Assembly: GCA_022606135.1 (NCBI GenBank)
Contig: JABYQN010000009.1
Span: forward strand, 1,451,001 to 1,515,000
DNA length: 64,000 nucleotides
Reading direction: 5' to 3'
DNA from: Fomes fomentarius
Taxonomy: Eukaryota; Basidiomycota; Agaricomycetes; Polyporales; Polyporaceae
Made by a program: the position numbers and the translations under genes. Shown piece by piece: positions 11,435 to 22,984 of the stretch. How positions within the stretch are numbered: the stretch's first letter is position 1; every line of letters begins with the position of its first letter. Under the pieces are notes generated by a model. It did not search any database, was not told the origin of the DNA, and saw only the letters and a program-made list of their open reading frames with translations.

Positions 11435-12651
11435 ATGAACGATACCGCTATCCTGCTCTAGGTTCTTGCAATGCTGTCGGTTCTACTCGAATTACCGTTA
11501 TCATAAGTGATGTACTGTACAGTTCCAGGATAGCGATCTGTTGGACTTGGCCATGGGTTCGGGGATTCGTCCCGGGTCCCAGCCCACCTAGGTATACATA
11601 TCCCTGCAGGTATAGTATACTACTACCGCGACGCCAACCGCATGCGCCACTGACGTCGACAATGATTCGATCGCATGCATGCAATGATCGAGGCTGAAGC
11701 GCTGACCAGGGCCCAAATGTGATCGAAGCTGCTCATATGCTGCGATCGACTCGGAAAGTGCAAGGCTGACGTAGTGTGTAGAAGATAGTGAGTCGACGGA
11801 AGGACAAAGCACAACTACTTGGGTGTAGACTTTGTTCAGCTCCATGTGCTGGAGACGAAACGGGGCTGATAAGGCCAACCATGACAATCCTACGTATTCC
11901 AAGATCTTTGAAGCTCATTGTAGTCACAAAGGATGAAGCTTGAAAACTTTAACCGCACGCGCAGGCCTAGTGCGTAGAGCCTAGAGGCTGACGTGCTCGC
12001 GGCCGTGAGCAAGCTGCGGTCGAGCGTGGCATTACGATGGGTACAGAAAGTACTAGTACTACATACGAGGCTTGCCAGGACGGGAGAGGTACCCCGGAAC
12101 TATAGGGTTCCCCGCCAGGGATATCTATATCGCATGTGATGGAACGCGTCCCCGGGCTCTGGCTAGAGAAGGTACTGCGCGGACATTACAGGCTCCGGCT
12201 CTTGCCCGTAAACTGTTCTTTGGGGGGGACCGCAGACATGTCTATGACGTTGGGACGCGGCCCACTGTGCTGTCTATCCACCCGCCGACCAAGACTGAAC
12301 GCCGTAGAAAGCAAGCACGACAGGCGGGGCGGCATTTTTCGCTCGGTGAACTTGACTCGGTCACGTGCCCGCGTTGGAAAATGAACGCACATTGTCGGGG
12401 AGGTTTGGCAAGCCCAGGAGGAGGGTCAGGAGGGTCGAGGATGAATCCGGATGAGCTCGAGGGCTTGCGAGAACGCGCATGTTGGCGTAGACGGTATTGG
12501 TGTTACACAACACACTCCGTAGATGAAACGCTCATCGAGTTGAGGACCCCGAAACTCCAGGGGAACCGAAGAAGGCTGGGGTCCTGCGGGGACGCCGGTG
12601 AGAAGGACGTCGTCACGTCCCTCCCAGGTCCCTCCCCAACGAACAGTTCAG

Positions 12652-12673
12652 AAATATATAAGAACTAGCGATG
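12652..12673 (+). promoter_or_regulatory. Desaturase A TATA box and overlapping upstream ATG
   Basis: AATATATAAG at 12652-12661 is followed by an ATG at 12671, out of frame with the real start at 12708. The same TATATA plus GCGATGGCAT arrangement stands before copies B and C. If transcription starts about 30 bases after the TATA box, the upstream ATG may lie outside most transcripts. Confidence 0.55.
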
Positions 12674-12707
12674 GCATCCGAAACACCCCCCCCTCTCCTT
12701 CGCAATC

Positions 12708-14367
12708 ATGTCCTCCGTCGTTACTTCTCGTACGACGCCGACGAAAGGGGCATCCACCCTCACCCCGCCCATGACTCCGCCCCAGGACACCAAGGGCACG
12801 TCCAAGGGCTATGTCCCCATTGACAATGACATCCCCGACAACTACGTCGCTTGGACTCTGAAGAACCAGAAGCCCCGGCCACCCATTAGCTGGGACAACT
12901 GGTGGAAGGAGCTCAACTACCTCTACATTGCCGTCCTCACCGTCACCCCCGCCATTGCCATTTACGGCGCGTTCAACGTGCCTCTTCGTTGGGAGACAGC
13001 CGTCTTCAGCGTGTTCTACTACTTCTTTACCGGTCTTGGTGAGCATTGACCATTGCATGCCTACACATATACTGATGTGGAGCTGAAAAGGTATCACCGC
13101 CGGTTACCACCGTCTGTGGGCACACCGCTCATATAACGCGACAAAGCCGCTTCAGTACTTCCTCGCGTTTGCAGGTGCTGGCGCAGTTGAGGAATCGATC
13201 AAGTGGTGGTCTCGCCGTCACCGTGCGCACCATCGCTACACGGACACCGAGCTTGACCCGTACAACGCAAATGCAGGTTTCTGGTGGTCCCACGTGGGAT
13301 GGATGCTCGTCAAGCCCCGTGTCAGGCCTGGTGTTGCTGACGTCAGCGACTTGAGCCAGAACGAGGTTGTCAGGTGGCAGCATCGCTGGTACCGTGTCCT
13401 TATCATCGGGAGTGGTTTCGTTCTTCCGACTTTAGTTTGCTACTTCGGTTGGGGTGATCTCTGGGGTGGCTACGTGTTCGCAGGTGCTGCTCGTCTTTGC
13501 TTCGTCCACCACGTATGTATTTTTCAATATGATCTCGCACGCTGCATGCTGACAGTATTTTCAGTCCACTTTCTGCGTGAACTCTCTCGCCCACTGGCTT
13601 GGTGAGACGCCGTTCGACGACAAGCACACCCCGCGCGACCACGTGATCACCGCGCTCTGCACCATTGGCGAAGGCTACCACAACTTCCATCATCAGTTCC
13701 CCATGGACTATCGTAATGCCATCAAGTGGTATCAGTACGACCCTACGAAGTGGTTCATCTGGGTCTGCGAGAAGTTGGGCCTCGCGTCCCACCTCAAGGT
13801 GTTCCCTGAGAATGAGATCCGGAAGGGCCAGCTCACGATGCAGCTGAAGCGTCTTCGTGAGAAGCAGGATGGTCTGAACTGGGCACCCAACAGTAACGAC
13901 CTCCCCGTGGTTAATTGGGAGAGCTTCCAGGAGCAGTCGCTCGAGCGCCCCCTCGTCGTCATCGCTGGTTTCATTCACGATGTCGGGTCATTCATGGATG
14001 AGCATCCCGGTGGTCGCCATCTGATTGTGAAGATGATCGGCAAGGATGCGACGACCGCGTTCTTCGGTGGTGTCTACGACCACTCGAACGCTGCGCATAA
14101 CGTGCGTTTTTCTGCCACTACCTGCTTATCTTCTTGTGCTGACGTCAGTTTTAGTTGTTGTCCATGATGTGTGTTGGTGTTCTTCACGGTGGTATCCAGC
14201 ACGGCCTTGATGACAAGTCTGTTCCTCCCTCACAACGTCTCCGGGTGGCGCGATACACCGAGCTCGCTTCGCCGTGCGCGTCGTCAACGGCGGCCTCGGA
14301 CAAGTCGGATCCTGTGATACATGCCAGGGTGGACCAGTGGTTGGCCCAGCCCGGGTGGGTCAGTTAG
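12708..14367 (+). CDS. ole1: Delta-9 fatty acid desaturase, copy A, altered C-terminus
   Basis: Exons 12708-13038, 13091-13512, 13565-14101 and 14155-14367 give 500 residues. It introduces the first double bond into palmitoyl- or stearoyl-CoA at the endoplasmic reticulum, with electrons from its own cytochrome b5 domain. The three di-iron histidine boxes are HRLWAH (117-122), HRAHH (154-158) and HNFHH (290-294). The C-terminal b5 domain has HPGG at 398-401 and the second haem histidine near 424. Hydrophobic pairs lie around residues 70-110 and 210-245. Compared with B and C it lacks three residues after GTSKG and has a 150-base insertion after the ASD codons near 14306, so the usual YEGMLG end is replaced by 21 other residues ending at 14367. 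Otherwise the gene is intact. Confidence 0.93.
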
Positions 14368-14795
14368 AACATCCTTCGGCGTGCTTGGCCCGCGGCACGA
14401 GCAGCTGCAGGAAACCCACCTCTGCAGTGTTTCCAGACGATGGCATGGTGGTCTACGAGGGCATGCTTAGGTGAACGTCTTTCATGTTCTTTTTCCGTGT
14501 TCTATCCTGTAGACAAGGTAGGTTCTGGGCATCGGGTCCATTTCGCACCTCCGCTCTCGCATGATCAGTGGTTTCGTCGCACACAGTAGATAATTCGTTG
14601 CTAGATCCATAGCTCCCGGTCATGGACTTTCAGGGGTTGACTCGGGATGGACTCGGAGAGGTTAAGAACTTTGATTGCTAGTCGGGATGGGCGTGTTCAT
14701 GATCATGACTTGTATCTAAACACATGCATGTCAAAGACTTTTTGGAATATTTTCTATTTGGCCCTGCTAGCCTGGTGCAGTTGTCCATCCCAAGG

Positions 14796-15439
14796 TCCAC
14801 GCCACCTGGACTCATCACAGATTGACGGTTGCACTAACCTGGGTAGACAATACAGTATGAACATCTCCCCCCCAAAATGAGCAGCAGAAGAAGTCCGCGT
14901 AGGCCCAGTCACGGCAAAATCCGGCGGGCGGTGAACGCTACGTCATCGTACGTATCACTCGCGCCCTCCGCGCTGTCATGACATCATGGTGTCGGTAGGT
15001 CCAGACCCGAAGCCACTCGGCTGTCAGCTTCAGGTCCGGACTTGTTCATCCATTCCTCGTTCAACTCGCGGAATCAGGTGGTGCCATTTTGACACGAGTG
15101 CAGAAGCACTTCAAGCTCCACACGTGAGAGATTGCCTGGCACTGCAAACCTCTTGAGTGGCCAGTTCTCGACTACGATGCCAAATCTTGCAGTGAATGTG
15201 ATCCTTGAAGTTGATGTAAAACATCTTGGGAACTTTCCTGCGAGAGCAGGTTTCCTCTTTGCCAAGTTTAGAAGGTGTGCCTGTAACCACAATGACAATT
15301 GACCGTGAATACAACTCACGGAGGGCCTTGATAATCGTGTCCTTGACCGAGCCCCGTCCCGCCTTGTCCTCTGTACCCCCTCCAAATCAAGTCCTCATCC
15401 TCAGTTATTTCCGGGCTTGGGCCGCAGCCCGCTACACCT
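14796..15439. other. Spacer between desaturase A and inverted block B
   Basis: No intact gene is seen. On the minus strand at about 15080-15390 two frames give FGIVVENWPLKRFAVPGN and ELEVLLHSCQNGTT, which resemble a motif seen in many uncharacterised basidiomycete proteins, so a decayed fragment may lie here. Confidence 0.35.
15074..15385 (-). pseudogene. Decayed fragment of an uncharacterised fungal protein
   Basis: The antisense frame ends FGIVVENWPLKRFAVPGN then RVELEVLLHSCQNGTT and stops. The pattern of GLVVENWPLK, a proline-rich gap and ELEVLL..W..GTT recalls hypothetical proteins found many times in basidiomycete genomes, some linked to transposons. A shifted frame (GTPSKLGKEE) upstream suggests an indel. 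Identification is weak. Confidence 0.25.
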
Positions 15440-15674
15440 TCTAAGTACCTCGGTCAGCGTCGGCAGTGACAGTCACTGAACGATTCCGAGTGTGTTCATG
15501 TCCACAGTCAACTATATGACTCACGCTAGCAATATTTTAGGCAACAACAAGAGGCAGTGGATGCTCGGAGATCGCATAAAAGCATCAGAACTTCCAGAAA
15601 CCTCCCCAGCGATCAAGCTCAAGATTGAAACGACAGCGCACTACCTATGACCAACACACCACCGACGACCAACT

Positions 15675-16527
15675 ATGTCGATCATCCAATGCAGCACAAG
15701 TCACGCGGCCTCCTGGGGCGCAGCGCCCACTTACACAACCGTCCCCGCGCCGCCCGCTCCCCCTCCATCCTCCGACATCGTCCAGATCCCCGTCCTGGCG
15801 ACCGGCGTGCACCAGCTCGTCCGCTCGCGTGCCGCAGGCAAGCACTGCACCTCCGGCGCCCTCCCGCACCTCGTCGGCGTCGATGGCATCGGCACGACCG
15901 AGGGCGAGGACGCAGGCAAGACCGTCTGCTCAAGACCGGGGCGTGCGCAGAGCGTGTGAACGTCCCGCGCGCATACGTCTTCGACCTTCCCGAGCGCACC
16001 ACGGCTGCGCTCCTGCCCGAGGCGAATAATGTTGCGGCGATCGCGAACTCGGCGATGTCGACCTGGATGGCATTCAAGACGCGCGTCGACCTCGACAGGC
16101 TCCCGAAGGAGGGCTGGACCGTCCTCATCCTCGGCGCGACCAGCGCGAGCGGGGCCATCCTCGACCGACTTCTCCCAGCTCGGCGAGGTCGACGTGATCC
16201 TGGATTACCTCTACGGCCCCGTCACCACGCACCTGCTCTCTACGCTCCCGAGGCAGAGACGCGCTCTGCAGTACGTGCAGATCGGCACCGTCACTGGCCC
16301 CGAGATCGCGCTTCCCGGCGCGGCCCTCAGGAGCAAGAACCTGACGATCCGCGGGGCGGGCCCGGGTGCGTGTGGTTTCGACGAGTTGTGCGAGCATCTG
16401 CCGGAGATGTTGGGCCACCTCGCACACGTGCAGCCGCCCGCGTTGAGAGGTGGACAAGCTGAGCGATATCGAGCAGATGTGGTTTCAGAAGCAGGAGGAT
16501 AGCAAGAGGCTGATCTTTACATTGTGA
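15675..16527 (+). pseudogene. Broken MDR quinone-oxidoreductase-like gene (copy B)
   Basis: This is the decayed copy of the intact gene at 55055-56104. It starts MSIIQCSTSHAASWGAAPTY and follows the intact protein to AGKTV, where a short deletion shifts the frame; the parent continues YFVALKTG. The frame is recovered from about 15940 (ERVNVPRAYVFDLPER). Next, the piece from GSIAATLAR, with the intron, to PVTSTDF is deleted, removing much of the nucleotide-binding fold, and a further frame change follows the PPAL codons near 16440. No enzyme can be made from it. Confidence 0.85.
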
Positions 16528-16712
16528 TTAGTGATCAAAGTTCTTAACCTCTCCGAGTCCATCCCGAGTCAACCATGACAAGGTCATGACCGGGAGTTTG
16601 GATCTAGCGTCGAAACCATGGATGATGCGATAGTGCAGGTACGTAATGGACACGATGCGCAGAACCTACTCTGTCTACAGGGTAGAACACGAATAAAGAA
16701 CATGAACGACGT

Positions 16713-18346
16713 TCAACCAAGCATGCCCTCGTAGTCCGACGCCCCTGTCGACGACGCGTACGGCGAAGCGAGCTCGGTGTAGCGTGCCACCCGGAGACGT
16801 TGTGAAGGAGGAACAGACTTGTCATCAAGGCCGTGCTGGATACCACCGTGAAGAACACCAACACGCATCATGGACAACAACTAAAACTGATGTCAGCACA
16901 AGAGGACAAGCGGGTAGTGGCAGAAAAAAACGTACGTTATGCGCAGCGTTCGAGTGATCGTAGACACCACCGAAGAACGCGGTCGTCGCATCCTTGCCGA
17001 TCATCTTCGCAACGAGATGGCGACCACCGGGATGCTCATCCATGAATGACGCGACATCGTGAATGAAACCAGCGACGACGACGAGGGGGCGCTTGAGCGA
17101 CTGCTCCTGGAAGCTCTCCCAGCTAACCACGGGGAGGTCGTTACTGTCGGGCGCCCAGCTCAGACCATCCTGCTTCTCACGAAGGCGCTTCAGCTGCATC
17201 GTGAGCTGGCCCTTCCGAACCTCATTCTCGGGGAACACCTTGAGGTGGGACGCGAGGCCCAACTTCTCGCAGACCCAGATGAACCACTTCGTAGGGTCGT
17301 ACTGATACCACTTGATGGCATTACGATAGTCCATGGGGAACTGATGGTGGAAGTTGTGGTAGCCTTCGCCAATGGTGCAGAGCGCGGTGATCACGTGGTC
17401 GCGCGGGGTGTGCTTGTCGTCGAACGGCGTCTCACCAAGCCAGTGGGCGAGAGAGTTCACGCAGAACGTGGACTGACAGTGCTGTCAGCATGCAGCGTGC
17501 CAGAACATATTGAAAAATACATACGTGGTGGACGAAGCAAAGACGAGCAGCACCTGCGAACACGTAACCACCCCAGATATCACCCCAACCGAAGTAGCAA
17601 ACTAAAGTCGGAAAAACGAAACCACTCCCGAGGATAAGGCTGCGGTACCAGCGATGCTGCCACCTGACAACCTCGTTCTTGCTCAAGTCGCTGACGTCGG
17701 CAACGCCGGCCCTGACACGGGGCTTGACGAGCATCCATCCTACGTGAGACCACCAGAAACCTGCATTCGCGTCGTACGGGTCAAGCACGGTGTCCGTGTA
17801 GCGGTGGTGCGCACGGTGGGCGCGAGACCACCATTTGATCGAACCCTCGACTGCGCCAGCACCTGCAAACGCGAGCAAGTACTGAAGAGGCTTCGACGCG
17901 TTGTATGAGCGGTGAGACCACAGACGGTGGTAACCGGCAGTGATACCTTTTCATCTCCACATCAGTATATGCGTAAGCATACATATAGGAACCAGTCAAT
18001 GCTCACCAAGACCGGTAAAAAAGTAGTAGAACACGCTGAAGACGGCTGTCTCCCAACGAAGAGGCACGTTGAACACACCGTAAATGGCAATGGCGGGAGT
18101 GATGGTGAGGACAGCAAGGGAGAGGTAATTGAGCTCCTTCCACCAGTTGTCCCAACTAATGGGTGGCCGGGGCTTCTGGTTCTTCAGAGTCCAAGTAACG
18201 TAGTTGTCGGGGATGTCAATGTCAATGGGGACATAGGACTTATCGCCCTTGGACGTGCCCGTGGTGTCCTGGAATGGAGTCATGGGCGGAGTGAGGGTGG
18301 GAGCCTCTTCGGTCTGCGTCGTAAGAGAAGTAACGACGGAGGACAT
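16713..18346 (-). CDS. ole1: Delta-9 fatty acid desaturase, copy B
   Basis: Minus-strand exons 18346-18007, 17946-17525, 17472-16936 and 16880-16713 give 488 residues with all phases correct. Histidine boxes are HRLWSH, HRAHH and HNFHH; the C-terminal cytochrome b5 domain has HPGG and YDHS. Exon lengths (340, 422, 537, 168) are identical to copy C. Differences from C are scattered substitutions, for example an N-terminus TSLTTQTEEAPT, TVLDPYDANAG for TELDPYNANAG, and FVFPTLV for FVLPTLV. No stop or frameshift is visible, so it should encode an active enzyme. It sits head-inward to copy A (A plus strand, B minus strand) with the broken oxidoreductase between them. Confidence 0.93.
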
Positions 18347-19860
18347 GGATGAGGAGGAGGAGGCAGGGGGTGCAGTATGCCATCGCTAGTTCTTATATAC
18401 TTCCGTACTTTTCGTTGGGGAGGAACGTCCTTCTCACCGGCGTCACCGTAGGATCTCCGGTTCCCCACACGTCCCGATTTCCGCGGTTTTTTTACACTCC
18501 CTTCACCTGCTGCTCCCCGTATGTCTCAGCTCAGCGTTCCGCTGGGTGATTCATGTCGCTACTAACGAGCACAGAACCAATGTGACACCAACGAGTGGGT
18601 TCCGTTGCCACGTGGAGTCCTGGGCATGATTATCGGTTTGCCCCAGCGTGTTGTGTTGCTGCACCACTGCGCCAACATGCGTGGGCTCCCCCTACAATTG
18701 AATGTCCATCCGTTTCAACGTGGGCACGTGACGGAGTCCAATTCGTTGGGGACTACAATTCATGATCAGTGGGGATAGCCATGAATGACACGGCTTTGTC
18801 ACCGGCCACGACTATCCATAATCCGGGTTCCTGGCATCCGTACCGGTTCAGGTGATTATCGTTGCTTCAAAGTTCATATATACCGCTATTCATACTGCGA
18901 AAAACCAAAACGAAGAGCGGTCGTTAGATCTCGCTGTCACAAACGCTGTCAGCCACCGTGGAACCCCCTTCGGTGTCGCGCAAAAAATGCAGCCTTGCCT
19001 GTCGTGCTTGCTTTCCACGGCGTTCAGTCTTGGTCGGCGGGTACACGTTACGTGAGCCGCGTGCCAACGTCGTAGACACGTCTGTGGTTTCCTCCAAAGA
19101 ACAGTTTACGGGCAAGAGCCGGAGCCTGTAATGTCCGCGCAGTACCTTCTCTAATAGCCAGAGCCCGGGGACGTGTTCCATCACATGTGATATAGATGTC
19201 TCCGGTGGGGAACCCTATAAGTTCCGGGGTGCTTCTCCTGACAAGCCTCGTATACAGTACTAGTGCTTTTTGTACCCATCGTAATGCCACGCTCGACCGC
19301 AGCTTGCTCACGGCCGCGAGCACGTCAGCGTCTAGGCGCTACGCACTTGGAACACTTGAGATTGTTGGCCTTATCGCACCCGTTTCGTCTCAAGCACATG
19401 GAGCTATTCGAAGTCTAAACCTGAGTAGTTGTGCTTTGTCCTTCCGTCAACTTACTATCTTGCACTCTCCGGGTTGATCGCAGCATACTTATGAGCAGCT
19501 TCGATCACATTTGGGCCCTGGTCAGTGCTTCAGCCTCGATCATTGCATGCGATCGAATCATTGTCGACGTCAGCGGCGCCAGTATACTGTACGCCAGCCG
19601 CCCTGCAGGGATATGTATACCTACACTGGGGGCTGGGGGATCGGGACCAATCCCCGGACCCATGGCCAAGTCCAACAGATCGCCATCCTGGAACTGTACA
19701 ATACATCACTTGTGATATCAACAGTTCGAGCAGACAGCATTGCAAGAGGCTAGAGCAGGATGGCGGTATCGTATGAGCTATGGTACAACACTACTAGTGA
19801 TAGTGGACATGGTATATGGACTAAAGCTCAGCTAAAGACAGTGCAAGGTGCATTAAGCGT
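18347..19860 (-). other. Upstream region of desaturase B
   Basis: A GTATATAAG box lies just upstream of the gene on the minus strand, and the out-of-frame ATGGCAT is kept as in copies A and C. The remaining 1.4 kb matches 51,140-52,960 base for base over long runs with small indels. I see no gene in it. Shared blocks include a CACGTGCCC site and a GATCGAGGCTGAAGCGCTGACCAGGGCCC-like region split over the two copies. Confidence 0.5.
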
Positions 19861-19908
19861 GTGGGGTTGAGGGATGTACAACAGTCCATTAGCAGAACGA
19901 CGCACGGA

Positions 19909-21654
19909 CATCAGGAAAAACCCCTTTCCATAATTAGTGATAAGTTATATATCAGGACCGATAACCACAATAACATGGGACAGAGGATGGTGCCATACTT
20001 GAAAATGAGTGAAAGGGCACCCTATGTCTTTCGAATTGTTGGCACATTGCACACGTCAGCGAGAGATGTAGTTATAGACATGTAAAAGTGTTCGGCTGTC
20101 CTAGTGCCTGCATGCTGGTCTCAAGAACGCCGGCCCTAAGTCCTTCGGCAACCTCCGAGGTCGCGCCAGCAACATTAGTCACCCATGTTCAACTTTTTTT
20201 TTTCCATCGTCCGACACCAATGCAGCTCTCACTGGGGCCAATTATGCGTGTAACGACCTGTTATATCATAATCACACTGCCGTTACTGGCCAAATATGAC
20301 TAGCATGTAACAGGCTATTATAATGGAAACTCATTTGAAATGAGAATTGCATGTAACAGCAATATATCAACCTGTGTATCTGGTTGATACATGCCTTGAT
20401 ATATTTTATATGTTTCATTTAGTGTAGCCGCTTGTAACACTATGAACTCATTTCAAATAGAACAAACAGTGAAAACAAGATGAATCAAGAAGAAATTGTG
20501 CAAGCAACACACCTTTCACATTTTTAAAACCTTCACAGTGTGACTACAATAAGGTAGACAATTCTGCTGATGGGCAGAGTTATCGTGGTTACACTGTTAA
20601 GATATACAAAATGTGAAAGGTGTGTTGCTTGCACAATTTCTTCTTGATTCATCTTGTTTTCACTGTTTGTTCTATTTGAAATGAGTTCATAGTGTTACAA
20701 GCGGCTACACTAAATGAAACATATAAAATATATCAAGGCATGTATCAACCAGATACACAGGTTGATATATTGCTGTTACATGCAATTCTCATTTCAAATG
20801 AGTTTCCATTATAATAGCCTGTTACATGCTAGTCATATTTGGCCAGTAACGGCAGTGTGATTATGATATAACAGGTCGTTACACGCATTATTGGCCCCAG
20901 TGTCTCCCCTCTGGCTTGCTTCCCTCTGTCCAGCCTGTTCTGCGATGCACCCTTTAACTCCTGTTGACTATCTATGGATTTCATGTGTGAGATAGCCAAA
21001 TTGCCTAGGTGGGTTCATTGTTTCAAGCCGGGATGTGTCACCCAACTCCGTAAGTCATAGTTTCTTGCCTTCCATCCTGGTGAGTCTGTTTGCAATACCG
21101 CAAAGTATGTTCAATCTCTCCTATGTGAGTTTGTTACAACTCTATGCAATTGGTGCATATATACCGGTCAGTCTTCATCCATCTCATCTACACAGTTGCT
21201 TGGTGTCACAATGCAGACGTATCACGCTCCTTGCCTCTCTTCCACATGATTCGCGTCACAGGCCGTCTGGTAGGTCAAATGAACTTGAAGACTCGTCCAG
21301 GTGTGTAGTTGTTCTCTGAGATGCAATTTTGCAGCACCAGTGGTATTGATAACATCTCAGTAGGGTATCTACTGGGGTTTGGCCCTCAGAGTCATCTTGA
21401 GGTCTTTATGGTAGTTAGCTATGTGTGTAGTATACTTCGATGCTGTAGTACTATGTCACAAGCAATATACTGTTGAACCAAATTGTGAACCGTGTGCTTT
21501 GGAGTGGTAGCATTGCAAGCAGGCAGTTCTGTTGTGAGGATAATGGTCTGATACTGGCTCTCGTTAGGAAGGGACTTATGTTTTTAGTCTAATGCCCTAA
21601 TGTCTCTGATTAGATGTTATTATACATAATTCACAAATGGGGTTTTTCCTGATG
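19909..21654. mobile_element. Non-autonomous DNA element with CATCAGGAAAAACCCC ends
   Basis: The element is 1746 bp and bounded by inverted repeats CATCAGGAAAAACCCC (19909-19924) and GGGGTTTTTCCTGATG (21639-21654). It interrupts sequence that is continuous in arm C near 51,070-51,085, which serves as the empty site; the bases GA appear on both sides, giving at most a 2-bp target duplication. It encodes no recognisable transposase. A 673-bp foldback element (20230-20902) is inserted within it. The superfamily is not determined. Confidence 0.75.
20230..20902. mobile_element. CACTG-ended foldback element (CACTA-like MITE)
   Basis: Two arms of about 295 bases (20230-20524 and 20608-20902) are near-perfect inverted copies around an 83-base centre. 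The ends are CACTGGGGCCAAT and its complement, and the flanks both read TCT (20227-20229 and 20903-20905). CACTA/CACTG termini with a 3-bp target duplication are the hallmark of the CACTA superfamily as I know it. There is no coding capacity. The few arm differences (for example ATTATGCG against ATAATGCG) suggest recent origin. Confidence 0.85.
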
Positions 21655-21834
21655 GAACTCGCACACGACGTCCCAGAGCATAGCAGGCACCTAGAACTTT
21701 TAGACAAGGAGCAAAGGGGGATACAGATGGTGAAGGCCAAAGGGTGTGAGTGTAGACAGGGAAGACAAGGAAGATGCAGGATGGAGATGAGCAAAGATCC
21801 GACATGTGCAAGAAACATGTACATGAGGCCAAAC

Positions 21835-22756
21835 TCATTCCGTGAGGCCGAGGCCCTCGAGGTTCGACATGATGATCATCTCTTGGACTGTAGAGCGAAC
21901 ATCAGTAAGCGTACACTAACAGGCATGGATAAAGTATGTACTGTTCACCAAGACCTCTGACGTTGACTTGGTATTCTGCGATATTCAATCGTCAGCTCGG
22001 GCTTGTGGGTTTAATCAATCTCGTACTCACAGTAATGGAAGTATAGTGGCAGTAGAACGTGCGTGCCTGCAGTGAGTACTCCTTATGGATCTGCCCAAAT
22101 TTCCGGCGCATATCTAAGGTAGGAAGGCAAGTCATCAGCATGCCGCCTACGCCTTCCACGCATTTGGAAACTGATACTCACATGCAGATGTGCTACCATA
22201 GTCGTTTGATCGGTTCCCATACAAGATGATGTATTGCCCGAATCTGATCCCCACTTGGAGCTTCGCCGCAAAGATATCAATTTTATTCAAGAATAGGATG
22301 AGATTCATTTTCCCCAGCAGCAGGATCAAGCAAATCGACTTCCACGGAAGCACCAAGTCTTCCAGCCGGTTGACGCTCGGGTCCTCTGCCAGCACCTGGT
22401 CAAAGCCACTCATTGGAGCAAGGAATAGGATCGCACTGTGCACACATGTGTCCGGTCAGTACCAGTTTGCAAATTGTGGACATTTGGATCTGGCCACTGC
22501 AACGATGAACATGTACGTACTTCATGTCATTGAAGAACGGCACCCATGCCGCTGAGATATCAAGGATCGTGTCAGCTCCGCAAATGACGCACAGGAAGGT
22601 AATATATCAAGGGAACTACACACACCTCGCTGGGATGCAGAACTTGGATGAGTCTCACACGATGAATAGATGATATTGAAGCACGCACCAATGATCTATG
22701 ACCACCAAAATCGTAGATCTGTAGATCTCCCCACAACCCCCCAGCGTGACCTGAAC
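21835..22756 (-). pseudogene. G-alpha gene fragment, 3' half only
   Basis: This is the arm-B copy of exons 8 to 14 of the gene at 48602-50895. It retains the 4-nt CGAG exon with its splice sites, the exon with SGFDQVLAEDPSVNRLED and the FLNKID guanine-binding motif, and the final NLEGLGLTE stop at 21835-21837. There is no 5' half: no P-loop, helical domain or start. Substitutions such as DFGGHRS for DVGGHRS and LILLLGKMN for SNPLLGKTN suggest loss of constraint. Confidence 0.85.
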
Positions 22757-22984
22757 TAGTGTTGCTGTGGAGTGGAGTCGGAGTCCCTCTGGAGTGTCTG
22801 CAATCAGACTCTGCTGTACTCCGGAGTGCCTTGGAGCATAGGCGATTGCTCATGTAAATCACCACATATGAAAGGAACTATCTCAGACGTTGGGTGCGAT
22901 GGTGCTCGCAGTACTCAATTGTATTCGTTGTAGGAATATATACATTGTACTGTGTAGAATGGCTGCTTAAGTGCCATTACTTGT
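22757..22984. other. Junction sequence rich in GGAGT motifs
   Basis: Between the end of arm B and the hAT fragment lies sequence with repeated GGAGT and its complement ACTCC (22770-22840). It could be a short hairpin repeat. No gene is seen. Confidence 0.35.

Larger units (their letters stand above)
11435..14795 (+). repeat. Segmental duplication block A (desaturase unit)
   Basis: This block carries desaturase A with about 1.2 kb of upstream and 0.3 kb of downstream sequence that also flank copies B (16,530-19,860, inverted) and C (51,200-54,945). It lacks roughly 310 bases of upstream sequence found in C (the part after GCATTTTTC in C at 52,125) and lacks the G-alpha and oxidoreductase neighbours. 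Boundaries are where similarity visibly ends: ACGATACCGC on the left and CATCCCAAGGTC on the right. Confidence 0.7.
15440..22756 (-). repeat. Inverted segmental duplication, arm B
   Basis: Read on the minus strand, this segment matches 49,977-56,355: G-alpha exons 8 to 14, the spacer, a complete desaturase, and the oxidoreductase with its upstream region, in the same order and relative orientation. Arm B differs by a 1746-bp element inserted at 19,909-21,654, by loss of about 250 bases between desaturase and oxidoreductase (54,800-55,055 in C), and by decay of the oxidoreductase. Similarity stops at GACCTGAAC near 22,756, inside what is exon 8 of the intact G-alpha gene. Confidence 0.85.

Noticed and set aside
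12072..12668. A 198-codon plus-strand frame upstream of desaturase A
   Set aside because: It overlaps the promoter region that is shared, with frame-breaking indels, among copies A, B and C, so it is not under coding constraint.
22770..22850. GGAGT-rich stretch as a defined transposon
   Set aside because: Only loosely palindromic, no target duplication visible and only one copy in the window.
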